A program made the position numbers and the translations under genes. The notes under the pieces were generated by a model. It did no database searches, was not told the origin of the DNA, and saw only the letters and a program-made list of their open reading frames with translations. A DNA stretch of 64,000 nt. Source: Kocuria tytonis (GTDB lineage: Bacteria; Actinomycetota; Actinomycetes; Actinomycetales; Micrococcaceae). The stretch lies in the NCBI RefSeq assembly GCF_003226895.2, contig NZ_PNJG02000005.1, forward strand, positions 62,001-126,000, read 5' to 3'. Shown here in pieces: positions 19,137 to 28,337 of the stretch. The number at the start of each line of letters is the position of its first letter. The stretch's first letter is position 1.

Positions 19137-19922
19137 TCACGACGCGCGGGACACCACTCGCACGGCCAGGATGAACTCCACGGCACGGTCCAGGAACGCA
19201 TCCACCTGCTGCTCCTCGTAGCAGCGCTGGCCCTGGGCGGGACGGAACACCGCGGTGCGCAGCAGCCGGGGGTCCACGTCCGGTGCGTCGCGCAGCTGCT
19301 CCATCAGCCTGTCGCACAGCACGTCCACGTCCGCGGCCGAGTAGCCCACGGTGCGGTGCTTCGCGGGCCGACGGAAGCGTTCGGAGCGGGGCCTGTTGAG
19401 CCGGCCCAGCAGCAGCTGGCCCAGCAGCTCCACGTGCTCGTTCCAGCGCTGCACCCCGTGCTCGGCCACGAAGGCCCGGTGCTCCCGGGCGAACAGGTCG
19501 TCCTCCACCTCGTCCAGGTGGAGGTCCACGGCCACGGGGTCGTACCCGCCCTGCACGCGGTCGAACACCCGCTCCCTGACCTGGCGGCTGCCCATGCGCC
19601 GCGCGGCCCCGCCGGGGTCGGCGCTCGACGACGCGCCGCTCCCCGTTCGACCGGATCCCGCCGCGCCGCTCCCGGTCCGGTCACTTCCCGCCCCGCCGTC
19701 CTCGGCCCGCTCGGGTCCCGTCGCGCCGCTCCCGGTCCGGTTGGATCCCGTCCCGGCGTTCTCCGACCCGGGGTGCGGACCGGCGCCGTCCGCGGGGGTG
19801 GGGGACGGCGGCGTCGAGCTGTCGAGCACGGCCGCCACCCGGTCCAGGAAGTCGTCCACCTGGGCGGGGTCGTACCCCCATGCGCGCTCCGCGACGCGGG
19901 GGAAACGGTCCTGAGAAGTCAT
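19137..19922 (-). CDS. DivIVA-domain protein with four DivIVA-like motifs
   Basis: Protein of 261 residues. Four short motifs of the DivIVA lipid-binding hairpin type recur: GYDPAQVDDFLDRVAAVL (near 17-34), GYDPVAVDLHLDEVEDDL (about 125), GYSAADVDVLCDRLMEQL (about 193) and CYEEQQVDAFLDRAVEFIL (about 235). Between the first two lies a low-complexity linker of repeated GSDRTGSGA-like units. Such proteins occur near cdsA in Micrococcales; the family directs polar growth, but this member lacks the long coiled coil of true DivIVA/Wag31. Function in envelope growth is inference. Confidence 0.75.
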   Translation of the reverse strand: MTSQDRFPRVAERAWGYDPAQVDDFLDRVAAVLDSSTPPSPTPADGAGPHPGSENAGTGSNRTGSGATGPERAEDGGAGSDRTGSGAAGSGRTGSGASSSADPGGAARRMGSRQVRERVFDRVQGGYDPVAVDLHLDEVEDDLFAREHRAFVAEHGVQRWNEHVELLGQLLLGRLNRPRSERFRRPAKHRTVGYSAADVDVLCDRLMEQLRDAPDVDPRLLRTAVFRPAQGQRCYEEQQVDAFLDRAVEFILAVRVVSRAS

Positions 19923-19998
19923 GCGAGCCCTTTCACGGCGAGGGTGTCGGACCGCGCGCCACCGCGGCCGGCAGCGGACGCGGAACCGGGCCCCGGTG

Positions 19999-20976
19999 TC
20001 ATGCGAGCACGGTGAACAGTTCGAAGATCACGTAGCCGGTGATCACGGCGAAGAGAATGGAGTCGATGCGGTCCATCACGCCGCCGTGCCCCGGCAACAG
20101 GGTCCCCATGTCCTTGATCCCGATCTCACGCTTGATCATGGACTCGGAGAAGTCCCCCAGTGTGGCCACCGCCACGATGGCGACCGCCAGGACGGCGCCC
20201 TGCCACCACGGGATGCCCAGCAGCAGGGTGGCGCACAGGATGCCCACCACCACGGCACCGCCCGCCGAACCCGCGAAGCCCTCCCAGGACTTCTTCGGGG
20301 AGATCCTGGGTGCCATGGGGTGCTTGCCCCACACCACGCCCACCGCGTATCCGAAGGTGTCGGAGCTGACCGCGAGGAGGATGACCGTGAGGACCTTCTG
20401 CGGTCCGTCCGGCGAGTGGTACAGCAGCACGGCCGTGCTCAGCAGGAAGGACGCCCACACGAGGGCGAAGACCGAGCCCATGATGGACAGCATCATCCCA
20501 TGGCGCGGGCCGAACGCCCGCCACACCACCACGAGCGTGACCGCCAGCACCAGCGCCATCGACAGGGCCTCGGCCCCGCCGAAGAACGCGGAGAGCGGCA
20601 TCAGGACCGCGGCGAGGACCGCCGGGACCCGCGGGATCAGCACGCCCTTGTACGTCAGCGAGCGGGCGATCTCCCCCACGCCGATGCCCGCGGCGGCGCC
20701 GGCCAGCAGGGCGAGGACCAGCGGGACGAAGAACAGACCCGTGACCAGGGTGGCGATCAGCACCACCGCGACGGCCACCGCCGCCGGGAGGTTGCGCCCC
20801 GCCCTGGACGGGGCCCTGTGCTCGGTGCTGCGCTGGAACGGACGCGCCAGGACGTGGCGCAGGGAACCGGTGGCCAGCGCGTGGGGATCGTGGCCCGCCG
20901 TCCCCTCCCCCGCCGGCACCTCGGGAGGTGCGGCGGGTGCGGGGCCGGACGGGCGGGGGGAGTCAGCCGGATGCAT
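19999..20976 (-). CDS. cdsA: phosphatidate cytidylyltransferase
   Basis: Makes CDP-diacylglycerol from CTP and phosphatidic acid in the membrane. The 325-residue product has an about 60-residue Pro/Ala-rich cytosolic leader, then eight or so transmembrane helices, and the family signature GDFSESMIKREIGIKDMG with GHGGVMDRIDSILFA near the C terminus. The ATG at 20976 overlaps the frr stop (TGATG), so it is coupled to frr. Confidence 0.95.
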   Translation of the reverse strand: MHPADSPRPSGPAPAAPPEVPAGEGTAGHDPHALATGSLRHVLARPFQRSTEHRAPSRAGRNLPAAVAVAVVLIATLVTGLFFVPLVLALLAGAAAGIGVGEIARSLTYKGVLIPRVPAVLAAVLMPLSAFFGGAEALSMALVLAVTLVVVWRAFGPRHGMMLSIMGSVFALVWASFLLSTAVLLYHSPDGPQKVLTVILLAVSSDTFGYAVGVVWGKHPMAPRISPKKSWEGFAGSAGGAVVVGILCATLLLGIPWWQGAVLAVAIVAVATLGDFSESMIKREIGIKDMGTLLPGHGGVMDRIDSILFAVITGYVIFELFTVLA

Positions 20977-21533
20977 CACGCGCCGAGCAGTTCGGCTTCC
21001 TTGTTCTTGAGCAGCTCGTCGACCTGGTCGATGTGCTTCTTGGTGGCAGCGTCGAGGTCCTTCTCGCCGCGCTTGCCGTCGTCCTCGCCCACGTCGCCGT
21101 CCTTGACGAGCTTCTCGATGGCCTCCTTGGCGTGGCGGCGCACGTTGCGCACGGACACGCGGGCGTCCTCGGCCTTGCCGTGGACGATCTTCACGTACTC
21201 CTTGCGGCGCTCCTCCGTGAGCTCGGGCATGACCACGCGGATCACGTTGCCGTCGTTCGCGGGGTTGGCCCCGATGTCCGAGTCCCGCAGGGCCTTCTCG
21301 ATGTCGTTGAGCGCACCGCGGTCGTAGGGGGTGATGAGCAGCGTGCGGGCCTCGGGGGTCTGGAACGAGGCGAGCTGCTGCAGCGGGGTGGGCGTGCCGT
21401 AGTACTGCACGAGCAGGCTCGAGAACAGCGCCGGGTTCGCGCGGCCGGTGCGCACGTTGGAGAAGTCGGACTTCGCCGCGTCCACCGCCTTGCTCATCCT
21501 GGTGGTGGCATCCGAGAGGACATCTGAAATCAC
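20976..21533 (-). CDS. frr: ribosome recycling factor
   Basis: Splits post-termination ribosomes together with EF-G. The 185-residue product begins [19 protein letters not shown] and contains [58 protein letters not shown] and a C-terminal coiled-coil helix ending EAELLGA; length is normal for the family. It follows pyrH in the rpsB-tsf-pyrH-frr-cdsA order. Confidence 0.97.
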   Translation of the reverse strand: MISDVLSDATTRMSKAVDAAKSDFSNVRTGRANPALFSSLLVQYYGTPTPLQQLASFQTPEARTLLITPYDRGALNDIEKALRDSDIGANPANDGNVIRVVMPELTEERRKEYVKIVHGKAEDARVSVRNVRRHAKEAIEKLVKDGDVGEDDGKRGEKDLDAATKKHIDQVDELLKNKEAELLGA

Positions 21534-21655
21534 GGGTGGTTCTCCTTAGGCGACGGCCGGCCGGTGGCACTGCCCCGGCGGCAACGGAACGTAGCTTCCA
21601 CTCTAACGGTCGGGTCCGGGCCGGGCGCCCGCGACCCGTGGCTCGGCGAGGCGGT

Positions 21656-22432
21656 TCAGGGGGTGACGAGCGTGCCGATCTCCTCGCCCAGCACCGCGCG
21701 GGTCACGTTGCCCGCGCCCTCCATGCCGAACACGCGCATGGTCACGTTGTTGTCCCGGCACAGCGCGAAGGCCGTCTGGTCCATCACGCGGATGTCCCGG
21801 GCCAGGGCCTCGTCGTAGGTGAGACTCGCCAGGCGCTGCGCGCCCGGGTCCTTGCGGGGATCGGCGGTGTAGACGCCGTCCACGCCGTTCTTGGCCATCA
21901 GCACCTCGGTGGCGTGCACCTCCAGCGCACGCTGGGCGGCCACGGTGTCCGTGGAGAAGTACGGCAGCCCCGCCCCGGCCCCGAAAATGACCACGCGGTC
22001 CTTCTCCATGTGGCGGATGGCGCGCCGCGGGATGTAGGTCTCCGCGACCTGCTCCATCTTGATCGCGGACTGCACGCGGGTGTCCACGCCGCACTGCTCC
22101 AGGAAGTCCTGCAGCGCCAGGCAGTTCATCACGGTGCCCAGCATGCCCATGTAGTCCGCGCGGGAGCGGTCCATGCCCGCCTGCGAGAGCTCCGCGCCGC
22201 GGAAGAAGTTGCCGCCGCCCACCACCACGGAGGTCTCCACCTGCCCCACGGTGGCCGCGATCTGCTCGGCGATCTGGCGCACCACCGCGGTGTCCACGCC
22301 CACGCTGCCACCGCCGAAGACCTCGCCCGAGAGCTTGAGCAGCACGCGACGACGCGCGGGCTCCGCCCGGCGGGCCTCCCGGCTCATGCGGATGGCTTCG
22401 TCCTGGGGCTCGGATTCGTTGGTGGTGGGCAT
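21656..22432 (-). CDS. pyrH: UMP kinase
   Basis: Phosphorylates UMP to UDP. The 258-residue product has an about 25-residue N-terminal extension, then the amino-acid-kinase core [51 protein letters not shown] and [15 protein letters not shown] later in-frame ATG at codon 16 ([10 protein letters not shown]) could be the true start. Separated from tsf by a strong hairpin. Confidence 0.96.
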   Translation of the reverse strand: MPTTNESEPQDEAIRMSREARRAEPARRRVLLKLSGEVFGGGSVGVDTAVVRQIAEQIAATVGQVETSVVVGGGNFFRGAELSQAGMDRSRADYMGMLGTVMNCLALQDFLEQCGVDTRVQSAIKMEQVAETYIPRRAIRHMEKDRVVIFGAGAGLPYFSTDTVAAQRALEVHATEVLMAKNGVDGVYTADPRKDPGAQRLASLTYDEALARDIRVMDQTAFALCRDNNVTMRVFGMEGAGNVTRAVLGEEIGTLVTP

Positions 22433-22549
22433 GGATCCTCCCGGGGCGATGTGTGGTCAGGGTGGTGCCTCGTCCGTGCGTCCCGCGGTCGCGGCGAGCC
22501 GTTCGCAGGCACGGTCGGCGCGTGGCGGACCGCCCTCCAGCATACAGAA

Positions 22550-22589
22550 GCGGCGGGGCACCCCCGGTCCCCCGGTGGTGCCCCGCCGC
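22550..22589 (-). terminator. hairpin between tsf and pyrH
   Basis: GCGGCGGGGCA (22550-22560) pairs perfectly with TGCCCCGCCGC (22579-22589) around an 18-nt loop with its own CCGG complementarity. It can end or attenuate the rpsB-tsf transcript before pyrH; pyrH then needs its own promoter in the following about 110 nt. Confidence 0.7.
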
Positions 22590-22682
22590 CGCGGAGCGGG
22601 ACGCGCGAACGGTTCCCCGTCCACGACGCCGCCGGCCCCCACCGCGTCGGATCAGCGACGCGCGGGGGCCGTGGTGAGTCGA

Positions 22683-23513
22683 TCAGGCTCCCACGCGGAA
22701 CCGCGCGAAGGCGGTGGCGGTGGCGCCGGCCTCGGACAGCACCTGGCCCACGGTCTTCTTGGAGTCCTTGGCGAAGTCCTGGTCCACCAGCACGACGTCC
22801 TTGTAGTAGCCCTTGAGGCGACCCTGGACGATGTTCGGGATGATCTTGTCCGGCTTGCCCTCGTTGCGAGCGGTCTCCTCGGCCACGCGCTTCTCGTTCT
22901 CCACCGTCTCGGCGGGAACGTCCTCCTCGGAGAGGAAGGCCGGGGACATCGCGGCCACGTGCACGGCGACGTCGTGGGCGGCGGTCTCGGCATCGGCACC
23001 GGACACGGCCAGCAGGACACCCACCTGGGCGGGGAGGTCCTTGGAGGTCTTGTGCAGGTACACGGCCACGTGGTCGCCGGCCACGCGCGCCACGCGACGC
23101 ACGACGACCTTCTCGCCCAGCAGCGCACCGGTCTCGGTGACGAGCTCGGAGACGGGCTTGCCGTCCACCTCGGCGGCGAGCAGGGCGTCCAGGTCCGCGG
23201 CGTCGGCGGCCACGGCGGCGTCGAGCACCTTGGTGCCGAACTCCACGAACGGGGCGGACTTGGCCACGAAGTCGGTCTCGGAGTTGACCTCGACCATGTA
23301 GCCCACGTTGTTCTCCGTGCGGGCCACCACGATGCCCTCGGCGGTGGAGCGGCCCTCGCGCTTGGTCACACCCTTGAGACCCTTGACGCGGATGATCTCC
23401 TGGGCCTTCTGGGCGTCGCCGTCGGCCTCGTCCAGGGCCTTCTTCACGTCCAGCATGCCCGCGCCCGTGCGCTCGCGCAGGGCCTTGATGTCAGCAGCGG
23501 TGTAGTTCGCCAT
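22683..23513 (-). CDS. tsf: translation elongation factor Ts
   Basis: Guanine-nucleotide exchange factor for EF-Tu. The 276-residue product starts MANYTAADIKALRERTGAGM and shows LDVKKALDEADGDAQKA and the NSETDFVAKSAPFVEF motif (TDFVA is the EF-Tu contact). ATG 23513 is the conserved start; the frame is open 27 codons further. Second gene after rpsB. Confidence 0.97.
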   Translation of the reverse strand: MANYTAADIKALRERTGAGMLDVKKALDEADGDAQKAQEIIRVKGLKGVTKREGRSTAEGIVVARTENNVGYMVEVNSETDFVAKSAPFVEFGTKVLDAAVAADAADLDALLAAEVDGKPVSELVTETGALLGEKVVVRRVARVAGDHVAVYLHKTSKDLPAQVGVLLAVSGADAETAAHDVAVHVAAMSPAFLSEEDVPAETVENEKRVAEETARNEGKPDKIIPNIVQGRLKGYYKDVVLVDQDFAKDSKKTVGQVLSEAGATATAFARFRVGA

Positions 23514-23540
23514 GTGAACTCCTCTGTTGTCGGTTGCGTC

Positions 23541-23570
23541 CGCGCCGGGCGTCCGTGGACACCCGGCGCG
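23541..23570 (-). terminator. intercistronic hairpin between rpsB and tsf
   Basis: CGCGCCGGGCGTCC and GGACACCCGGCGCG pair over 14 positions with one mismatch around GT. It lies 28 nt before tsf. Either a partial terminator setting the S2:EF-Ts ratio or a processing site. Confidence 0.6.
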
Positions 23571-23628
23571 GTTCCGGTCACCACTGTGGGTCACCGGGAA
23601 GAATGGAAGGTGAACACCTCCCGCGGCC

Positions 23629-24504
23629 TCACTCGGCGGCGGGGGCGTCCTTCTGCTCGGTCTCGGCGGGCGCCTCGGCGGCCGGGGCGGCCTGCTCAGC
23701 CGGAGCGGCCTGCTCGGCCGGGGCGGACTCCTCGGACTTCTGCTCCTCGTGCTGCTCGAGCAGCTCGCGCTCCCACTCGGCCATGGGCTCCTCGGCGGCG
23801 TTGGACTTGCCGTTGTGGCGTTCCATGAGGCCCTCGGCCACGGCGTCGGCGACCACGCGGGTCAGCAGGGAGACGGAGCGGATGGAGTCGTCGTTGCCCG
23901 GGATGGGGAACGCGACCTCGTCCGGATCGCAGTTGGTGTCGAGGATCGCGACGATCGGCACACCGAGCTTCTGCGCCTCGTCCACGGCGAGGTGCTCCTT
24001 CTTGGTGTCCACGATCCAGATCAGGGACGGGGTCTTGGTGAGGTTGCGGATGCCACCCAGGGTGCGCTCCAGCTTCTCCTTCTCGCGGCGCAGCAGCAGC
24101 AGTTCCTTCTTGGTGTACTGCGAGCCGGCGACGTCGTCGAAGTCGACCTCTTCCAGTTCCTTCATGCGGTCGATGCGCTTGGAGACGGTCTGGAAGTTGG
24201 TGAGCATGCCACCGAGCCAGCGGTGGTTCACGTAGGGCATGCCCACGCGCGTGGCCTGCTCGGCAATGGCCTCCTGCGCCTGCTTCTTGGTGCCGACGAA
24301 CAGGATGGTGCCGCCGTGGGCGACGGTGGCCTTGACGGCCTCGTAGGCCTTGTCGATGAAGCCCAGCGACTGCTGCAGGTCGATGATGTAGATGCCGTTG
24401 CGCTCGGTGAAGATGAAGCGCTTCATCTTCGGGTTCCAGCGGCGGGTCTGGTGACCGAAGTGGACGCCGTTGTCGAGCATCTGGCGCATGGTAACGACAG
24501 GCAT
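23629..24504 (-). CDS. rpsB: 30S ribosomal protein S2
   Basis: Small-subunit protein of 291 residues. Family marks: [70 protein letters not shown] and [19 protein letters not shown]. The last about 50 residues are an Ala/Glu-rich tail with [14 protein letters not shown] repeats, common in high-GC actinobacteria. First gene of the rpsB-tsf block. Confidence 0.98.
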   Translation of the reverse strand: MPVVTMRQMLDNGVHFGHQTRRWNPKMKRFIFTERNGIYIIDLQQSLGFIDKAYEAVKATVAHGGTILFVGTKKQAQEAIAEQATRVGMPYVNHRWLGGMLTNFQTVSKRIDRMKELEEVDFDDVAGSQYTKKELLLLRREKEKLERTLGGIRNLTKTPSLIWIVDTKKEHLAVDEAQKLGVPIVAILDTNCDPDEVAFPIPGNDDSIRSVSLLTRVVADAVAEGLMERHNGKSNAAEEPMAEWERELLEQHEEQKSEESAPAEQAAPAEQAAPAAEAPAETEQKDAPAAE

Positions 24505-24866
24505 GTCGTCTCCTCATGAGTATCTGACGGCCCGGGGGCCGCCATGGGTTGACGGTTGTCGACCGGTGAACCGGTCCCTGGCGCGGTTCGGGGTCCGATT
24601 CGTGGAAGCCGGACCCTCGCATCCCAGACCGGAATGTCCCCTGGGACGTCCGGACCGAGGGGATGCGCACCCGGACGGAGCAGGTCCGTGCCGGGTTCCC
24701 TCGCGCGCGAAGTCAGCCGTCCGCCACGGCGCACGCCCGGGAACGGGCATGGAGAACCGATGGCAGAGCAACTGCACGGGCCAGCCTACCGCATCCCGCG
24801 GCACGCCCGCTCCACATGCCGGCCCGCTCTCCCCGCTGACGACGCCGCACGGCCAGGCTGGGTGCC
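24505..24866. promoter_or_regulatory. divergent intergenic region rpsB / M23 peptidase
   Basis: A 362-nt gap that must hold the rpsB promoter (minus) and the peptidase promoter (plus). I see no known S2-binding RNA motif or clear -10/-35 pair. It contains one copy (24838-24848) of the GACGACGCCGC oligomer also found in the gaps at 58120 and 61223. Confidence 0.4.
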
Positions 24867-25436
24867 ATGACTCCCCTCGCCCCCGGTACCGGCGCCGCAC
24901 GGACCACCCGGTCCACCGAGCCTCCCGCCGCGCGCGCCCGGCTGCTCGCCGTCCTGCTGCTCGTGCTGCTGTGCGTCCCGGTCGGATGGGGTCCCCCGCC
25001 CGCGGCCGCGGCGGGAGCCGGGTGGGCGTGGCCCGTGGCCCCGCGCCCGGGCGTCGAACGGCACTTCGAGGCCCCCGCGAAGAAGTGGCTGCCCGGGCAC
25101 CGCGGCGCGGACCTGCACGCGCCACCCGGAACGCCGGTCCGTGCCCCGCAGGACGGGGTCGTCAGCTTCACCGCAGTGGTGGTGGACCGTGAGGTGCTCA
25201 CCATCGACCACGGGGGCGGGCACAAGTCCTCGTTCGAGCCCGTGACGGCCGCCGTGCACCGGGGCGAGCGTGTGGTCCGGGGTCAGGTCGTGGCACGCGT
25301 GGCGGACCCGGGTCACGGGCCGGCGGGCTCCGCGGTGCACTGGGGCGTGCGGGAGAACGGGGAGTACGTGAACCCGCTGCAGTTCGTGGCGGACCTGCGA
25401 CCGTCGGTGCTGCTTCCCGTTCCGGAGCGCACGTGA
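24867..25436 (+). CDS. secreted M23 family (LytM-type) peptidase
   Basis: Protein of 189 residues with a basic N terminus and hydrophobic signal segment (ARLLAVLLLVLLCVPVGW) followed by an M23 domain. The zinc-site elements GHRGADLHAPPGTPVRAPQDG (H and D) and AVHWGVRENGEYVNP near the end are recognisable, along with VLTIDHGGGHKSSFEPV. Such proteins cut peptidoglycan peptides or are inactive activators. The HxH motif is reduced to HWG, so catalysis is not certain. Lies next to rpsB on the other strand, as in other actinobacteria. Confidence 0.88.
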   Translation: MTPLAPGTGAARTTRSTEPPAARARLLAVLLLVLLCVPVGWGPPPAAAAGAGWAWPVAPRPGVERHFEAPAKKWLPGHRGADLHAPPGTPVRAPQDGVVSFTAVVVDREVLTIDHGGGHKSSFEPVTAAVHRGERVVRGQVVARVADPGHGPAGSAVHWGVRENGEYVNPLQFVADLRPSVLLPVPERT

Positions 25437-25592
25437 TGCGCCACCGCGGCCGTCCGGCACGCGCCGGGGCCGGTGGTGGACGACACCCCTCGGCGGAACC
25501 CGTGGCCGGTGGACGCGCCGCCGTTCGTGGCCGCGCCGCCGGTCGCGGCCGGGGCGCCGTCGTCACCGGCGATCGGGGGAAGACCCCTCGAG

Positions 25593-25666
25593 TAGGGCGG
25601 GTGGGGCTTGAACCCACGACCCAAGGATTATGAGTCCTCTGCTCTGACCAGCTGAGCTACCGCCCC
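25593..25666 (-). tRNA. tRNA with CAU anticodon (probably elongator tRNA-Met)
   Basis: 74-nt cloverleaf on the minus strand: acceptor GGGGCGG pairs with CCGCCCT (G1-U72 wobble), D arm AGCTCAGCTGGTCAGAGC, anticodon stem AGGAC-TCATAAT-CCTT, T arm GTGGGTTCAAGCCCCAC, discriminator A. CCA is not encoded. The CAU anticodon fits elongator Met or, if modified to lysidine, Ile-AUA. The body lacks initiator features (three G-C pairs in the anticodon stem), so it is not tRNA-fMet. Elongator Met is favoured without certainty. Confidence 0.9.
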
Positions 25667-25824
25667 CTGTCGCGGCCGGGTACCGGCCGCCGCACCACGG
25701 TACCGCACCGGTGTCCGCGGACCGTGATCTCCGGGCGCGTTGCGCTGTCCCGGCGCGCACCCAGCGGTGGCGGAGTGCGCACCGGGTCACCACGGGCGAC
25801 CCGGCGACGTCGCCGGCCGTGGCG

Positions 25825-26979
25825 TCAGCGGTTGGCGCCACCGTAGATCCGCTCGAAGGTGTCCAGGGTGCGGGTGAACGAGTGCTGGGAGACCATCGCG
25901 CGGCTGTGGGCGCCCATCGCCCGCTGCTGCTCCGGGGAGGCGTCCAGCACGAGCTGCAGCTTGGCCGCGAGGTCCGCGGGGTCCCCAGGGGTGAAGAGGT
26001 AGCCGTTGCGGCCCTCCTCCGCGAGGTGGGGCAGCGCCCGGGCGTTGGCGAGCACCACGGGGGTGGACGCGCTCATGGCCTCGAGCGTCACGAGGGACTG
26101 CAGCTCCGCGGTGCCCGGCTGGCAGAAGACGTCCGCCCGCAGGTAGGCCCGGCGCAGCTCCTCGTCCGTGAGGAAGCCGAGGAACTGCACCCGGTCGGCC
26201 ACACCGCGCTCGTGCGCGAGCCGCACGAGCCTCTCCCGCTGCTCGCCCTCCCCCACGATCTCCGCGTGCACGTTCTTCGCGCGCGGGATCAGGGCGATGG
26301 CCTCGATCAGCTCGTTCACGTTCTTCTCCACGGCGAGCCGGCCGCAGAACAGCACCACGGGGTGATCCGGGTGCCGGACGTCCTCGTCCGCGGCGGCCTC
26401 GTAGTGACCGGCGTCGATCCCGTTGGACACGGCCACCGCCCGGTCCGCCACGCCGTTGTCCACCATGGTGCGCACCGCCAGGGGCGTGGGCGCGGTGATC
26501 ACATCGCAGCGCCCGTACACCCGGGCGATGTCCCACCAGGAGACCTTCCGGTACCCCTTGATGAACCAGTCGGGGAAGGGCAGGAACGGTTCGATGTTCT
26601 CCGGGATGAAGTGGTTGGTGCCCACCACGCGGACGCCTCGCCGCACGGCCTCATGGATCACCAGGCGGCCCAGGATGTAGTGGCACTGCACGTGGACCAC
26701 GTCCGGTTGCACCTCGTCGAAGAGGTGCGAGACCTCGCGGGCGATCTCCCACGGGAAGCAGAGCCGGAAGTACGGGTGGGTGAAGGCGTGGTGGGACCGG
26801 AAGCGGTGCTCCTGCACGCCGTCGTCGGCCATCACCCGCGAGGGCCCGTGCGTGGGCATGGGTGCCGCCACGTGGACCTCGTGCCCCCGCTCGAGCATCC
26901 CGTGTGCCAGGCGGCGGGCGAACTGCGCGGATCCGTTGACGTCGGGCGGGTAGGTCTCTGCGGTGATCAGAATCTTCAA
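25825..26979 (-). CDS. GT4 family glycosyltransferase
   Basis: Protein of 384 residues with the GT-B double Rossmann fold. N-terminal ILITAETYPPDVNGSAQFARRL is the acceptor-side glycine loop; the C-terminal part has VVLFCGRLAVEKNVNELIEA, VGEGEQRERLVRLA and the EX7E donor motif ELQSLVTLE. GT4 enzymes transfer sugars from nucleotide donors to lipids, glycans or other acceptors; this one resembles single actinobacterial genes acting on lipids or mannosylated glycans, but acceptor and donor are not predictable here. Monocistronic, between the CAU tRNA and a 376-nt gap. Confidence 0.9.
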   Translation of the reverse strand: MKILITAETYPPDVNGSAQFARRLAHGMLERGHEVHVAAPMPTHGPSRVMADDGVQEHRFRSHHAFTHPYFRLCFPWEIAREVSHLFDEVQPDVVHVQCHYILGRLVIHEAVRRGVRVVGTNHFIPENIEPFLPFPDWFIKGYRKVSWWDIARVYGRCDVITAPTPLAVRTMVDNGVADRAVAVSNGIDAGHYEAAADEDVRHPDHPVVLFCGRLAVEKNVNELIEAIALIPRAKNVHAEIVGEGEQRERLVRLAHERGVADRVQFLGFLTDEELRRAYLRADVFCQPGTAELQSLVTLEAMSASTPVVLANARALPHLAEEGRNGYLFTPGDPADLAAKLQLVLDASPEQQRAMGAHSRAMVSQHSFTRTLDTFERIYGGANR

Positions 26980-27290
26980 GGCGTGGAGTTCCGTACGTGA
27001 GTCACTGGTCGGCGTGGTCGCCCCGGCGGGTGGCCGGGACGCCCCGGGGACTGGTGCCGCCGTCCCGTTCCCCCGCGTGGGCGCGAGCCGCCGTGCGGCG
27101 GTGGGCGATTTCGGGGTGGCACGGGGACGGCAGGACCAAGCCGACTATAGCAATGAGACCCGCGACCGCGGGATCCGGACGGCGTGCAGGCGCGCGGCGG
27201 ACGCCTCCGGCCGACGTCACCGCGGCGGGCCCGCACCACAGGCTGGCGCGTGTCCGCGTCGTCTTCTCACCGCGGGCGGGCCGGGCACGC
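26980..27290. promoter_or_regulatory. upstream region of the glycosyltransferase
   Basis: Gap of about 310 nt. On the minus strand a TATAGT (about 27145-27150) within CTCATTGCTATAGTCGG is a plausible -10 element for the glycosyltransferase. Nothing else recognisable; no small gene supported. Confidence 0.35.
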
Positions 27291-27320
27291 AACAGGCCGG
27301 GTCCGAGGACCCGGCCTGTT
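27291..27320 (-). terminator. strong terminator after the holin-X-like gene
   Basis: AACAGGCCGGGTCC (27291-27304) and GGACCCGGCCTGTT (27307-27320) are exact reverse complements, a 14-bp stem (12 bp with a 6-nt loop in practice). It lies 35 nt after the stop codon. Confidence 0.8.
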
Positions 27321-27355
27321 CACGGCAGCTCACGGTTCGCGGGAACCGCGGCCGC

Positions 27356-28228
27356 TCACTTCTTCAGCAGCTTGCGCAGGAACACGAGGAACGCGGTCCC
27401 GGCGGCCACGGCCACGGCCAGCGGCTGCCAGCGTTCGCTGAGCGTGTCCGAGACGGCGGTGGAACCGGCGGCGGGGCGCGTTCCCTGGGACCCGCCCTTG
27501 GAGGCGAAGGTGGCCTTCACGGTCTCCTGGGTGGAGTGGAACGTGCGCGTGGTGCGGTTCACGAAGCCCGTGGTGGCGGACTGCACGGACTCGGCGCGGT
27601 TCTGGGCGTCGTCGCGCAGGCTCTTCATGTGCTCGCGGCGCAGCTTGAGGCGGTTCCGCAGCTGCTCCTCGGTGGGCTTGACCGGCTTGACCTGGTTCGG
27701 GTCGTTGGCGGCCTCCTCCTTCTCGCGCTGCTTCTTCTGCTCGGCCTCGTTGATGTCGCGCTGCACGCGGCCCTCGTTGTACGCCGAGCCCTCCTTGACC
27801 ACGCCGAGGTCGTAGCGCAGACCGAAGATGGTCTTCTCCGGCATCAGCGGCAGGGCGCTCTTGATCTTGGAGACGCCGATCAGGGCGAGGACGGCCAGCA
27901 GGATCAGGAACACCACGGCCAGCAGCAGCGCCGCGAGCCACGCGGGCATGACGTGCGAGAGACCGGAGATGGCGGCACCGATCAGGGCGATCACCGCGAG
28001 CCCCAGGAAGACGAGACCCACCGCGGCGAACGCGGCACCCACGCCCACCTTGATGCCCTTCTCCTTCAGCTCGAGAACGGCCAGCTGGGCCTCGTCCTTG
28101 AGCTGCTTGGGGAGCAGGCGGGCGAAGACCTTGACGACATCCGTGATGGGCGCCGCCCCCGGCTTCCTGGTGGTCCGAGTTCCTACCCGGGGTGAGTGGC
28201 CGCTGTTGGGGCCCACTGGATGGCTCAT
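27356..28228 (-). CDS. phage-holin-family (Actinobacterial holin-X, DUF1469-like) membrane protein
   Basis: Protein of 290 residues. A DUF1469-like core (VKVFARLLPKQLKDEAQLAV, then LELKEKGIKVGVGAAFAAVG) with two long hydrophobic helices (AAVGLVFLGLAVIALIGAAI and WLAALLLAVVFLILLAVLAL), a charged helical region of about 80 residues rich in Lys/Glu (NEAEQKKQREKEEAAND), and a C-terminal anchor AVAVAAGTAFLVFLRKLLKK. Despite the name, these chromosomal proteins are not tied to phage; a role in membrane organisation is suspected. Single-gene unit. Confidence 0.75.
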   Translation of the reverse strand: MSHPVGPNSGHSPRVGTRTTRKPGAAPITDVVKVFARLLPKQLKDEAQLAVLELKEKGIKVGVGAAFAAVGLVFLGLAVIALIGAAISGLSHVMPAWLAALLLAVVFLILLAVLALIGVSKIKSALPLMPEKTIFGLRYDLGVVKEGSAYNEGRVQRDINEAEQKKQREKEEAANDPNQVKPVKPTEEQLRNRLKLRREHMKSLRDDAQNRAESVQSATTGFVNRTTRTFHSTQETVKATFASKGGSQGTRPAAGSTAVSDTLSERWQPLAVAVAAGTAFLVFLRKLLKK

Positions 28229-28337
28229 GCCGCCTCCGATGAGTACGTGGTGGTGAATGGGAATCGATCTGCTCTCAAAATACCATTCGCTCGCGCACCG
28301 GGAGGCAATGCCGAGCGCGACACAGCGTGCCGGGGAG

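Noticed and set aside
27356-28228. Phage origin of the holin-family gene
   Set aside because: No other phage gene nearby; chromosomal holin-X-like proteins are common in actinobacteria.
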